Shown: piece by piece, positions 7,499-14,445 of the stretch
How positions within the stretch are numbered: the first letter of the stretch is position 1
Layout of the letters: every line of letters starts with the position of its first letter
Assembly (NCBI GenBank): GCA_948468385.1
Contig: CAOKHZ010000027.1
Coordinates: 1 to 61,960 of the forward strand
From: an uncultured Faecalicatena sp.
GTDB taxonomy: Bacteria; Bacillota; Clostridia; Lachnospirales; Lachnospiraceae
Reading direction: 5' to 3'
Length of the DNA: 61,960 nucleotides
Position numbers and translations under genes: made by a program
The notes under the pieces: generated by a model
The model's database searches: none
Told to the model about the DNA's origin: nothing
What the model saw: the letters and a program-made list of their open reading frames with translations, nothing else

Positions 7499-7551
7499 GG
7501 CAAGACGCCCGTTTCGGGCAACGATTCGTTGTCCGAAACGGGCGTCTTGCC
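7499..7551. terminator. Very long bidirectional terminator
   Basis: A 19-bp perfect stem (7499-7517 with 7533-7551) continues through GCAACG/CGTTGT to a three-base loop, about 25 pairs in all. It lies between convergent genes ending at 7496 and 7565 and can end transcription from both sides. T-runs are short, so folding strength must do most of the work. Confidence 0.8.
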
Positions 7552-7564
7552 AGTTGCTTTCGGC

Positions 7565-8911
7565 TTATGTCAATTCCGCGATGCGTGACACCGCGACATA
7601 AATCTCCGATATTTTATACCATGTCCGATAATCCACGGTTCCTGTCTGCGGCAATCCGAATACGGATTGGAACACTCGTACCGCCTCCGACGTGGCCGGG
7701 CCGTAAATTCCATCTGCCGCAATCTTGGGAATGGCCGGATAGGCACCGGCGACCACGTTAAGCTGCTCTTGTATCTGTCGTACCTTATCCCCGCTCGAAC
7801 CATTTTCCAACAAATATCCGGGCCAGGACGAGGGGACTCCCGATACTTCCTGCGCGTTATTGATGTACATGTTATCCCCATAATAATAACGAAGTATTTC
7901 GATTGCCGAGTATCCTTGGTCGCCCAATGACTTTGAGCCCCACTGTGACAGCCAGTTCGGGCAGGTAACCCGGCGCCCGTCGCAATATTGTGTGAGAATC
8001 GGCTGTCGTACGTTAGGGCGTGACAGGTAGGAAGCAAATAACTCATCCACGATTACCGAAATCGTGTTGAAATAATTTCGTTGCGGAATCCATTTGTGGT
8101 CGAACGCCGTAGAGGAGGTAATCGTAAAATCGTACCCCCTATTCCGATACCATTCCGTATACACCCGGTTCAGCGTAAAGGACATGATGGCAAGCACGTT
8201 TGCCCGGATGGTATTTTCCGGCCACGTCGCGTAAATTTCGCTGGACGCGACGTTTTTGATATAGTCGCGATACTTTACGTAGTAGTTTTGCGCCGTGCTG
8301 TCGCTGGGGGAACCGTCGTGTACGACGATGTATTCCGGCACGACCACGCGGCTTAGGACGATTTCGCCGGTTTCATTGGTCGGTTTGATTTCTTCCTCCG
8401 GTATTTTCGGGGGATAATTCCCGTATAGCGTATGGGCGGGAATCACGAACACTTCTCCTTGCTGCCCGGTTTGGTCCAACGGGCGCAGGCGGACGTTTTG
8501 GATGGCGGTCACGTCAGGAAGAATTTCCGCTCCCGCAATGCTCATCGTCTCAAATCCCGGCGCGCTGATGTTTAGCGTGTATTCTGAATAAGGCTGGGAC
8601 TCCACCGAAGGGTTGAGGCTGTATTCCAGAGGCGGCGTCGCCAAATCTATGGTTTCTGTCTGGCCGGAGTTGTTGGTGCTCAATTGCTCCAATTGTCGAT
8701 TCGGCTCTCCCGTATAATAGATGGATACTACTGCGTCTGGTACCGGGTAGGAGGTAATCTCCGAGGTCACGTCGATGCGCAGGCGGCCTCTGTCCACCGC
8801 GTTGTCTGCGTTACGGATTTGTCCGCCGTTTTGCGTTCCGCTTTGTCCATCGTTTTGTGTTCCGTTTTGCACGCTGTTTTGCGTGCCGTTTTGTGTATTA
8901 TTGTCAGGCAT
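7565..8911 (-). CDS. Peptidoglycan-binding protein with SpoIID-like domain
   Basis: About 448 residues. An N-terminal tail rich in Asn, Gln and Gly (NTQNGTQN repeats) is followed by a beta-sandwich region (residues 35-150), then a SpoIID-like region from roughly residue 190 (PEYIVVHDG..., YIKNVASSEIYATWPENTIRANVLAIMSFTLNRVYTEW), ending in a PG_binding_1 domain (residues 375-435: LENGSSGDKVRQIQEQLN, ADGIYGPATSEAVRVFQ). SpoIID proteins cut glycan strands at denuded sites; the second domain holds peptidoglycan. No signal peptide is visible, so it may be released by a mother cell or by lysis, as for spore-cortex or phage lysis proteins. The start at 8911 follows AGGGAAG and lies downstream of a TATAAT (8943-8948, minus strand); starts at 8935 and 8983 are possible. 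Confidence 0.75.
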   Translation of the reverse strand: MPDNNTQNGTQNSVQNGTQNDGQSGTQNGGQIRNADNAVDRGRLRIDVTSEITSYPVPDAVVSIYYTGEPNRQLEQLSTNNSGQTETIDLATPPLEYSLNPSVESQPYSEYTLNISAPGFETMSIAGAEILPDVTAIQNVRLRPLDQTGQQGEVFVIPAHTLYGNYPPKIPEEEIKPTNETGEIVLSRVVVPEYIVVHDGSPSDSTAQNYYVKYRDYIKNVASSEIYATWPENTIRANVLAIMSFTLNRVYTEWYRNRGYDFTITSSTAFDHKWIPQRNYFNTISVIVDELFASYLSRPNVRQPILTQYCDGRRVTCPNWLSQWGSKSLGDQGYSAIEILRYYYGDNMYINNAQEVSGVPSSWPGYLLENGSSGDKVRQIQEQLNVVAGAYPAIPKIAADGIYGPATSEAVRVFQSVFGLPQTGTVDYRTWYKISEIYVAVSRIAELT

Positions 8912-8942
8912 GGCAAATCTTCCCTGATATGTCATATTCTTT

Positions 8943-8948
8943 TCATTA
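8943..8948 (-). promoter_or_regulatory. -10 box upstream of the SpoIID-like gene
   Basis: TATAAT on the minus strand with a weak -35 (TCAAAT) 17 bases before it. Transcription from here would begin inside the longest possible reading frame, supporting the shorter start at 8911. Confidence 0.4.
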
Positions 8949-8996
8949 TATGCAAGACGTGACGGGAATTTGAAAAAAATCATCGTTTCCCATGAA

Positions 8997-9040
8997 ATGT
9001 CGAATGTCGAATGTCGAATCGTGCTTGCAAATTATGTCGA
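8997..9040. repeat. ATGTCGA heptad repeats
   Basis: Three head-to-tail ATGTCGA units (8997-9017) and a fourth at 9034-9040, in the gap between the divergent SpoIID-like and SSB-like genes, 35 to 80 bases before the -10 box at 9075. Could be a regulator site or a slippage product. Confidence 0.5.
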
Positions 9041-9074
9041 ACGGTTTTTAATGAAATTAGTTCTATGGTGGCCT

Positions 9075-9080
9075 TATAAT
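9075..9080 (+). promoter_or_regulatory. -10 box upstream of the SSB-like gene
   Basis: TATAAT with no good -35 (ATGAAA or TGAAAT at 17 bp). It lies 60 bases before the start codon at 9140. The weak -35 suggests help from an activator, perhaps through the ATGTCGA repeats. Confidence 0.4.
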
Positions 9081-9139
9081 ACATACAATTACTAATGACT
9101 CAAAAAAATACCACACAGAGGAAGGGAGATTCACAAATC

Positions 9140-9769
9140 ATGTCAGATAAGGTAATTGAGAACAATCAGGTAACCATCATGGGAGAAGTGGCGTCACCGC
9201 TTACATACAGCCACGAGGTATTCGGAGAGGGGTTCTATGTGATGGACGTTTTGGTAAGGCGTCTGAGCAATTCACAAGACCGTATCCCGCTTACGGTTTC
9301 GGAGAGGCTGATTGACGTGACGCAGGACTACACGGGCGAATTTATCATGGTTTCAGGGCAGTTCCGCTCGTACAACCGCCATGAGGAGCAGAGAAACCGT
9401 TTGGTGTTGTCCGTGTTCGTGCGGGAACTGGAATTTATCGAGGAGGAGTTGGACGGGGCCAAGACCAATTATATTCTGTTGGAAGGCTACATATGCAAGC
9501 AGCCGGTTTATCGCAAGACCCCGCTTGGAAGGGAAATTGCGGATCTTCTGCTGGCGGTCAACCGCCCTTATGGAAAATCCGACTATATTCCTTGCATTTG
9601 TTGGGGAAGGAACGCCCGCTATGCCTCCGGTTTTGAAGTCGGGGAGCACGTGCAGGTGCTGGGGCGGATTCAGAGCAGGGATTATGTGAAGAAGATATCA
9701 GAATTGGAAACGGAGACACGCACCGCGTATGAGGTGTCGGTTTCTAAGTTGGAATGTATGGAAGAGTAA
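9140..9769 (+). CDS. SSB-like protein with two OB folds
   Basis: 209 residues containing two similar halves. Residues 8-95 (NQVTIMGEVASPLTYSHEVFGEGFYVMDVLVRR and on to LVLSVFVREL) and residues 105-205 (NYILLEGYICKQPVYRKTPLGREIADLLLAVNRPYGKSDYIPCICWGRNA) both follow the SSB pattern of strand, basic-loop strand, then VxRxGxxxDyIPxxxWG. SSB proteins coat single-stranded DNA in replication and repair. Housekeeping SSB is a single OB fold with an acidic tip; this one lacks the tip, so it is probably a specialised paralogue. GAGGAAGGGAG lies eleven bases before ATG 9140; the ATG at 9095 has no ribosome site. It may be a host gene or a replication gene of the neighbouring phage-like element. Confidence 0.75.
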   Translation: MSDKVIENNQVTIMGEVASPLTYSHEVFGEGFYVMDVLVRRLSNSQDRIPLTVSERLIDVTQDYTGEFIMVSGQFRSYNRHEEQRNRLVLSVFVRELEFIEEELDGAKTNYILLEGYICKQPVYRKTPLGREIADLLLAVNRPYGKSDYIPCICWGRNARYASGFEVGEHVQVLGRIQSRDYVKKISELETETRTAYEVSVSKLECMEE

Positions 9770-9799
9770 TCAGGTGCGTCATTAGTAAAATAAATTTTG

Positions 9800-9851
9800 T
9801 TAAAAGGATATCATTGGTTGAGGATTTTGCTCAAGTGTGGTATCCTTTTAA
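9800..9851. terminator. Terminator between the SSB-like gene and dapB
   Basis: TTAAAAGGATA pairs with TATCCTTTTAA over 11 bp, with an inner TTGAG/CTCAA stem. The outer arms supply A and T runs on both strands. Confidence 0.65.
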
Positions 9852-9886
9852 TATTATTTGAGAAATGGAAAGGAAGGTCATGAAAC

Positions 9887-10648
9887 ATGGTTAAAATATT
9901 GTTGAACGGATGTAACGGGAAGATGGGGCGGATGATTACCGGGCTCGCGGAGGCGGACGAGCAGGTGGAAGTCGCGGCAGGCGTGGACACATATACCGGG
10001 ATTGCCAATGATTATCCGGTCTTTACGCACATCGGGGACTGCGACGTGGAGGTTGACGTGGCGATTGATTTTTCCAATGCCGCCGCGTTGGAGGAGGTTC
10101 TCTCTTATTGTAGGGAGAAGAAAGTGCCGGCGGTGCTTTGTTCCACCGGATATTCGCCGGAGCAGTTGGAGAAGATAAGGGAGGCGGCGAAAGAGACGGC
10201 CATTTTAAAGTCCGCCAACATGTCGCTGGGAATCAATTTGTTGTTGAAGCTTTTGAAGAACGCGGCAAACGTTCTGGGACCGGCGGGGTACGATGTCGAG
10301 CTGGTGGAGCGCCATCACAACCAGAAACTGGACGCGCCGAGCGGCACGGCGCTGGCACTGGCGGATTCTATCAACGATGCCCTGGGCGGGGAGTATACCT
10401 ATGTTTATGACAGAAGCCAGGTCAGGCAGAAGCGCGACGGCAAGGAAATTGGAATTTCGGCGGTGCGCGGGGGCACGATCGTGGGGGAGCACGAAGTTAT
10501 TTTTGCCGGCACGGACGAGGTGATTGAGTTCAAGCATACGGCGTATTCCCGCGGCGTGTTCGGGAAGGGAGCCTTGGAGGCGGCGAAGTTTTTGGCGGGA
10601 AAGCCGGCGGGAATGTACGACATGGGGGACGTGATTCAGGTGTCGTGA
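9887..10648 (+). CDS. dapB: 4-hydroxy-tetrahydrodipicolinate reductase
   Basis: 253 residues, usual for the family. DapB reduces the cyclic product of DapA with NAD(P)H in the lysine and diaminopimelate pathway, supplying the cross-link residue of peptidoglycan. The dinucleotide fold opens with KILLNGCNGKMGRMI (residues 3-17). VERHHNQKLDAPSGTAL (residues 136-152) holds the catalytic His and Lys and the substrate loop, and VRGGTIVGEHEVIFAG is also characteristic. AAAGGAAGG precedes the ATG. It stands alone between a terminator and fbp, 61 bases apart; no dapA is next to it. Confidence 0.95.
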   Translation: MVKILLNGCNGKMGRMITGLAEADEQVEVAAGVDTYTGIANDYPVFTHIGDCDVEVDVAIDFSNAAALEEVLSYCREKKVPAVLCSTGYSPEQLEKIREAAKETAILKSANMSLGINLLLKLLKNAANVLGPAGYDVELVERHHNQKLDAPSGTALALADSINDALGGEYTYVYDRSQVRQKRDGKEIGISAVRGGTIVGEHEVIFAGTDEVIEFKHTAYSRGVFGKGALEAAKFLAGKPAGMYDMGDVIQVS

Positions 10649-10709
10649 GGCGCATCTATCGTTAGGTGATCGCGAGTCGTAAGGGTTAAGGTAAAGGGAG
10701 GAAAAAGAT

Positions 10710-12662
10710 TTGAAGGATTTAGAGACCAAGTATTTGGAGCGGTTGTCGGATTTGTACCCATCGATTGCCAGGGCGTCCACGGAAATCATCAACATGCAGG
10801 CGATTTTGAACCTGCCGAAGGGGACGGAGCATTTCATCACGGACATCCATGGGGAGTACGAGGCGTTCTCCCACGTGCTGAAAAACGGCTCCGGATCCGT
10901 GAAGCGCAAGATTAACGACGTGTTTGGCAACACGCTGAGCGAGCGCGACAAGCGCTCCCTGGCGACGCTGATTTATTATCCGCGGGAGAAGATGGAGGAA
11001 ATCAAGAAGACCGAGCAAAACATGGAGGATTGGTACAAGGTCAATTTGTACCGGTTAATCGAAGTGAGCAAGCGGGCGGCCAGCAAGTACACCCGCTCGA
11101 AAGTGCGCAAGATGCTACCGCCGGATTTTGCCTACGTGATTGAGGAATTGATTACCGAGAAGGCGGAAATCAGCGACAAGGAGTCTTATTATAATGAAAT
11201 TATTTTCACCATCATCCGCATTGGCAGGGCGGAGCATTTCATCGCCGCCATATCCAGGCTGATACAGTGCCTGGTCGTCGACCACCTGCACATCGTCGGG
11301 GACATTTATGACCGGGGTCCCGGGCCGCACATCATCATGGACAAGCTGATGAATTATCATTCCGTGGACGTGCAGTGGGGCAACCACGACGTCGTATGGA
11401 TGGGGGCGGCGGCGGGACAGCGCGCGTGCATCGCGAACGTCATTCGCGTTTGCGCCCGTTATGGCAACCTGGACATTTTGGAGGATGGATATGGGATTAA
11501 TTTGCTTCCGCTGGCGACGTTCGCCATGCACACGTATGCAGACGACCCGTGCACTTGTTTCAGGCTAAAGGGGCAGGAGCGGCTTACGTCCACGGAAGTA
11601 CAGATGAACGAGCAGATGCACAAGGCCATCACGATTTTGCAGTTGAAGGAGGAGGGGCGGACGATTCGCCGCCAGCCAAGTTTCGGCATGGAAGATCGGG
11701 TATTGCTCGACCGTATTGATTATGAGAGGGGCACGATCACGTTATATGGGATAGAGTATAATTTGCTGGATCAAAATTTCCCGACCATCGACCCGGCGGA
11801 TCCATATGCGCTGACGCCGGAGGAGGAAGAGGTGATGGAGCGTCTGGAGAAGGCGTTTTTGGGATGCGACAAGTTGCAGGAGCATACGCGCTTTCTTTTG
11901 TCAAAGGGAGGCCTTTACAAGGTGCATAATGGAAACCTCTTGTATCATGGATGCGTGCCGCTCAATGAGGACGGGGCGCTTCGCGAGGTGTCCTTGTTTG
12001 GGAAGACGTTCAAGGGGAAGTCGCTTTACGACGCGCTGGACCGTTACGTGCGGAAAGGTTTTTTTGCCTTGGATGAAAAGGAGAGGCAGGATGGCAAGGA
12101 CATCATGTGGTACATTTGGCTGAGTCCGAATTCCCCGCTGTTCGGCAAGGATCGCATGGCGACGTTCGAGCGGTATTTCTTGGCGGAAAAGGAAACGCAC
12201 ACGGAGAAGAAAAACCCATATTACCAATTATTGGAAAACAAGGACGTGATTTATTCCATCATGCGGGAGTTTGGCCTGGATCCAGAGGAGTCGCACATCA
12301 TCAACGGGCATGTGCCGGTGAAGCGTAAGAACGGAGAGAGCCCGGTCAAATGCAACGGCAAGCTGATGATTATCGATGGCGGTTTTTCCAAGGCGTACCA
12401 AAAGGAAACGGGAATCGCCGGATACACGTTGATTTATAACTCCTACGGCCTGCTTTTGATTGCCCATGAACCGTTCGAGTCCACGGAGGCGGCAATTGAG
12501 CGGGAGAGCGACATTCATTCGGAGAGCATGATCGTGAGTCGCTTAAGAAATCGACATTTGGTTGGCGACACGGACGCGGGCGTGGAACTTCGAGAGCGGA
12601 TTGCCGATTTGGAGCGGTTGCTGGCGGCGTACCGCAGCGGCGAGATTAAGGAGCGATTGTAG
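10710..12662 (+). CDS. fbp: Fructose-1,6-bisphosphatase, class III
   Basis: 650 residues, typical of the large manganese-dependent Fbp of Firmicutes. It removes the 1-phosphate of fructose 1,6-bisphosphate in gluconeogenesis. The calcineurin-type metal site is plain: ITDIHGEYEAF near residue 43, VGDIYDRGPGPH near 197, WGNHDVVWMGAAAG near 224 and INGHVPVK near 531. It is unrelated in sequence to class I or II enzymes. The start is TTG at 10710 after AAAGGGAGG; a downstream ATG would cut into the conserved N-terminus. The gene is monocistronic, followed by an intergenic stretch of about 200 bases. Confidence 0.95.
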   Translation: MKDLETKYLERLSDLYPSIARASTEIINMQAILNLPKGTEHFITDIHGEYEAFSHVLKNGSGSVKRKINDVFGNTLSERDKRSLATLIYYPREKMEEIKKTEQNMEDWYKVNLYRLIEVSKRAASKYTRSKVRKMLPPDFAYVIEELITEKAEISDKESYYNEIIFTIIRIGRAEHFIAAISRLIQCLVVDHLHIVGDIYDRGPGPHIIMDKLMNYHSVDVQWGNHDVVWMGAAAGQRACIANVIRVCARYGNLDILEDGYGINLLPLATFAMHTYADDPCTCFRLKGQERLTSTEVQMNEQMHKAITILQLKEEGRTIRRQPSFGMEDRVLLDRIDYERGTITLYGIEYNLLDQNFPTIDPADPYALTPEEEEVMERLEKAFLGCDKLQEHTRFLLSKGGLYKVHNGNLLYHGCVPLNEDGALREVSLFGKTFKGKSLYDALDRYVRKGFFALDEKERQDGKDIMWYIWLSPNSPLFGKDRMATFERYFLAEKETHTEKKNPYYQLLENKDVIYSIMREFGLDPEESHIINGHVPVKRKNGESPVKCNGKLMIIDGGFSKAYQKETGIAGYTLIYNSYGLLLIAHEPFESTEAAIERESDIHSESMIVSRLRNRHLVGDTDAGVELRERIADLERLLAAYRSGEIKERL

Positions 12663-12871
12663 ACAAGCGGTTTTTTGCAAGCAAGTTTGCAAGCCGGCGT
12701 GTCAAGTTCTATCCGGCTGTGAATCGTAATATTTTTAGCGTTTTTAGTATTTGTAGCATTTTTTTCCATGCATAAAAAATCCAACTCTGTAAATAGTAGG
12801 TACCATGAGGGTGAGTTTCTTTTTGCCCCCAGTATCAAACATTTATGATAAGACAGAAAGGGAGTTTTGGC
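12663..12871. other. Intergenic stretch with a half palindrome
   Basis: GTGAATCGTAAT at 12719-12730, preceded by a CGGCT, is the inverse of the start of the palindrome at 38339 (GTTACGATTCACGGCTGG), so it looks like half of the same repeat family. A T-rich run follows (12730-12770) and could end fbp transcription. No clear promoter for the lipoprotein is seen. Confidence 0.35.
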
Positions 12872-13285
12872 ATGAAAAATTTGAAAAAAACGTTGTTGCT
12901 CATCTTGTGTGTCGGAGTGATTGGAAGCATGACGGCTTGTGGAAACAAGAATGACAAGAATAATGGAGCGAATCAAGGGACGACGGACAATGGCAATGTC
13001 AATGGCGCGACGGCCGGGACGGATAAAAACGACGGTAAGAACGACACAAATGGCAATACCAAGGATACTAAAGATACTAAGGATAGGAAGGATGACGACA
13101 ACGGTCTTTTAGACGATGCCGTGGATGGCGCGACGGACGGCATTGACGACGTGATGGACGGAGTGACAAACGGCGTGGACGACGTGACGGACGGGGTGAC
13201 AAACGGCGTGGATGACGTGACGGATGGGGTAACCAGGGACAAAACCGGAGCGGATAATGCCGGACAAAACGCGGGAACCCCGTGA
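12872..13285 (+). CDS. Small lipoprotein with tandem acidic repeats
   Basis: 137 residues. The N-terminus has a KNLKK basic start, a hydrophobic core (TLLLILCVGVIGSM) and a lipobox ending MTAC, so Cys22 is probably lipidated and the protein sits on the outer face of the membrane. After the Cys comes a low-complexity Asn, Asp, Lys, Thr region, then three copies of an 11-residue unit DDVxDGVTNGV encoded by 33-bp direct repeats at 13145-13240. Such repeats vary in number by slippage. AAAGGGAG places the start at ATG 12872, not further upstream. No enzymatic domain is visible; a spacer or cation-binding role is possible. Confidence 0.75.
   Translation: MKNLKKTLLLILCVGVIGSMTACGNKNDKNNGANQGTTDNGNVNGATAGTDKNDGKNDTNGNTKDTKDTKDRKDDDNGLLDDAVDGATDGIDDVMDGVTNGVDDVTDGVTNGVDDVTDGVTRDKTGADNAGQNAGTP
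13145..13240 (+). repeat. 33-bp in-frame tandem repeat
   Basis: Units at 13145-13177 and 13178-13210 and a shortened third unit at 13211-13240. The first two differ at only a few positions. The period is a multiple of three, so copy changes keep the frame. Confidence 0.85.
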
Positions 13286-13302
13286 TGGAATTGTGAAGTG
13301 GC

Positions 13303-13343
13303 GTTACAAGTCACACCACGCTGGCGTGGTCGTGACTTGTAAC
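13303..13343. repeat. Perfect palindrome in the gap before the hisA-like gene
   Basis: GTTACAAGTCAC (13303-13314) pairs with GTGACTTGTAAC (13332-13343), and CCACG with CGTGG inside around CTGG. There is no T-run after it. Same design as the palindrome at 14181-14221. Confidence 0.75.
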
Positions 13344-13406
13344 AAGTGGCGAGGTGCGGCGGGTGACGCGGCCGCGTTTCGGCGCATGAAGTGGAAAGGC
13401 GGAAAT

Positions 13407-14174
13407 ATGAGGTTTAGACCATGTATCGACATACATAATGGAAAGGTGAAGCAAATCGTGGGCGGTTCCTTAAGCGACGAGGGGGACGAGGCGGTGACGA
13501 ATTTCTCTTCGGGAAAAGACGCGTCCTTTTATGCGAAAATGTATCGGGACGACCACCTGCCGGGCGGGCACGTCATTTTACTGAACGCGAAGGACTCCCC
13601 ATATTATGAGGCGACGCGCTCACAGGCCCTATTTGCCCTGCGGGCGTACCCGGGCGGGTTGCAAGTCGGCGGGGGCGTTACGGCCGGGAATGCGGCAGAG
13701 TATCTGGAGGCGGGAGCCAGCCACGTGATCGTGACTTCCTATGTGTTTCGCGACGGGAAGTTAAACCAGGATAATTTGGACAAGCTTTTATCGGCGGTGG
13801 GGAAGGAGCATGTCGTGTTGGATTTGAGCTGCCGTAGGCGCGGAGGGGATTATTACATCGTCACCGACCGGTGGCAGAAGTTTACCGAATTGAAATTGAC
13901 CCATGGGCTTTTGGACGAGCTTTCCGGGCAATGTGACGAGTTTCTCGTGCACGGCGTGGACGTGGAGGGAAAATCGTCCGGCATCGAGGAAGGACTTGTC
14001 AGGATGCTCGGGGCATGGGAAGGGGCGCCGGTTACATATGCGGGTGGAATCGGGAGCATGGGGGAGCTTGTGCGTTTTCAGGAAATTTGTGGTGGAAAGC
14101 TGGACTTTACGATAGGGAGCGCGTTGGACTTGTTTGGCGGGACGATACCGTATCGAAGGCTGGTAACGGTTTAG
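13407..14174 (+). CDS. hisA: ProFAR isomerase of the eukaryotic HIS6 type
   Basis: 255 residues. The enzyme opens the ribose of ProFAR (an Amadori rearrangement) in step four of histidine synthesis. The protein is a TIM barrel, but the wording is that of the fungal and plant HIS6 branch rather than bacterial HisA: MRFRPCIDIHNGKVKQIVGGSL at the N-terminus, AKMYRDDHLPGGHVI, LQVGGGV near residue 85, SHVIVTSYVF, and FLVHGVDVEGKSSGIE near residue 180, with VTYAGGIGSM before the second phosphate site. Asp8 and the Asp in GVDVEG are the expected acid and base. A start at ATG 13407 follows GGCGG; the frame is open further upstream but begins without support. No other his gene is near, so it is an orphan in this window. 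Confidence 0.85.
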   Translation: MRFRPCIDIHNGKVKQIVGGSLSDEGDEAVTNFSSGKDASFYAKMYRDDHLPGGHVILLNAKDSPYYEATRSQALFALRAYPGGLQVGGGVTAGNAAEYLEAGASHVIVTSYVFRDGKLNQDNLDKLLSAVGKEHVVLDLSCRRRGGDYYIVTDRWQKFTELKLTHGLLDELSGQCDEFLVHGVDVEGKSSGIEEGLVRMLGAWEGAPVTYAGGIGSMGELVRFQEICGGKLDFTIGSALDLFGGTIPYRRLVTV

Positions 14175-14180
14175 GTTACT

Positions 14181-14221
14181 GTTACAATTCAGCACCGCGC
14201 CAGCGCGGGCTGGATTGTAAC
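14181..14221. repeat. Near-perfect palindrome downstream of hisA
   Basis: GTTACAATTCAGC pairs with GCTGGATTGTAAC (one G-T pair), with CCGCG/CGCGG inside around CCAG. A second hairpin, GAACCAGTCA/TGACTGGTTC, follows at about 14296-14321. Neither ends in a T-run. Confidence 0.7.
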
Positions 14222-14374
14222 GGGCATCACCCGCATTTTTAGTTCACCTTTGGCGAAGCGGGTGATGCATCGGCCGGATTTGCGTGCATCCTCCGAACCA
14301 GTCAGCGCAGTGACTGGTTCGGGGCTGAACAGTCATAGGTTACTGACTTTTTTTGCGTGGCAGTGAGGAATTGG

Positions 14375-14403
14375 TTGAATTTCCTCCCGGTTAGTGCTAA
14401 AAT
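14375..14403 (+). promoter_or_regulatory. Promoter of secA
   Basis: TTGAAT (14375-14380), a 17-base spacer and TAAAAT (14398-14403), 43 bases before the secA start codon. Confidence 0.7.
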
Positions 14404-14445
14404 GGGAAAAGGCTTGCGAAAAATGTTAAGGAGAAATTTTGAACT

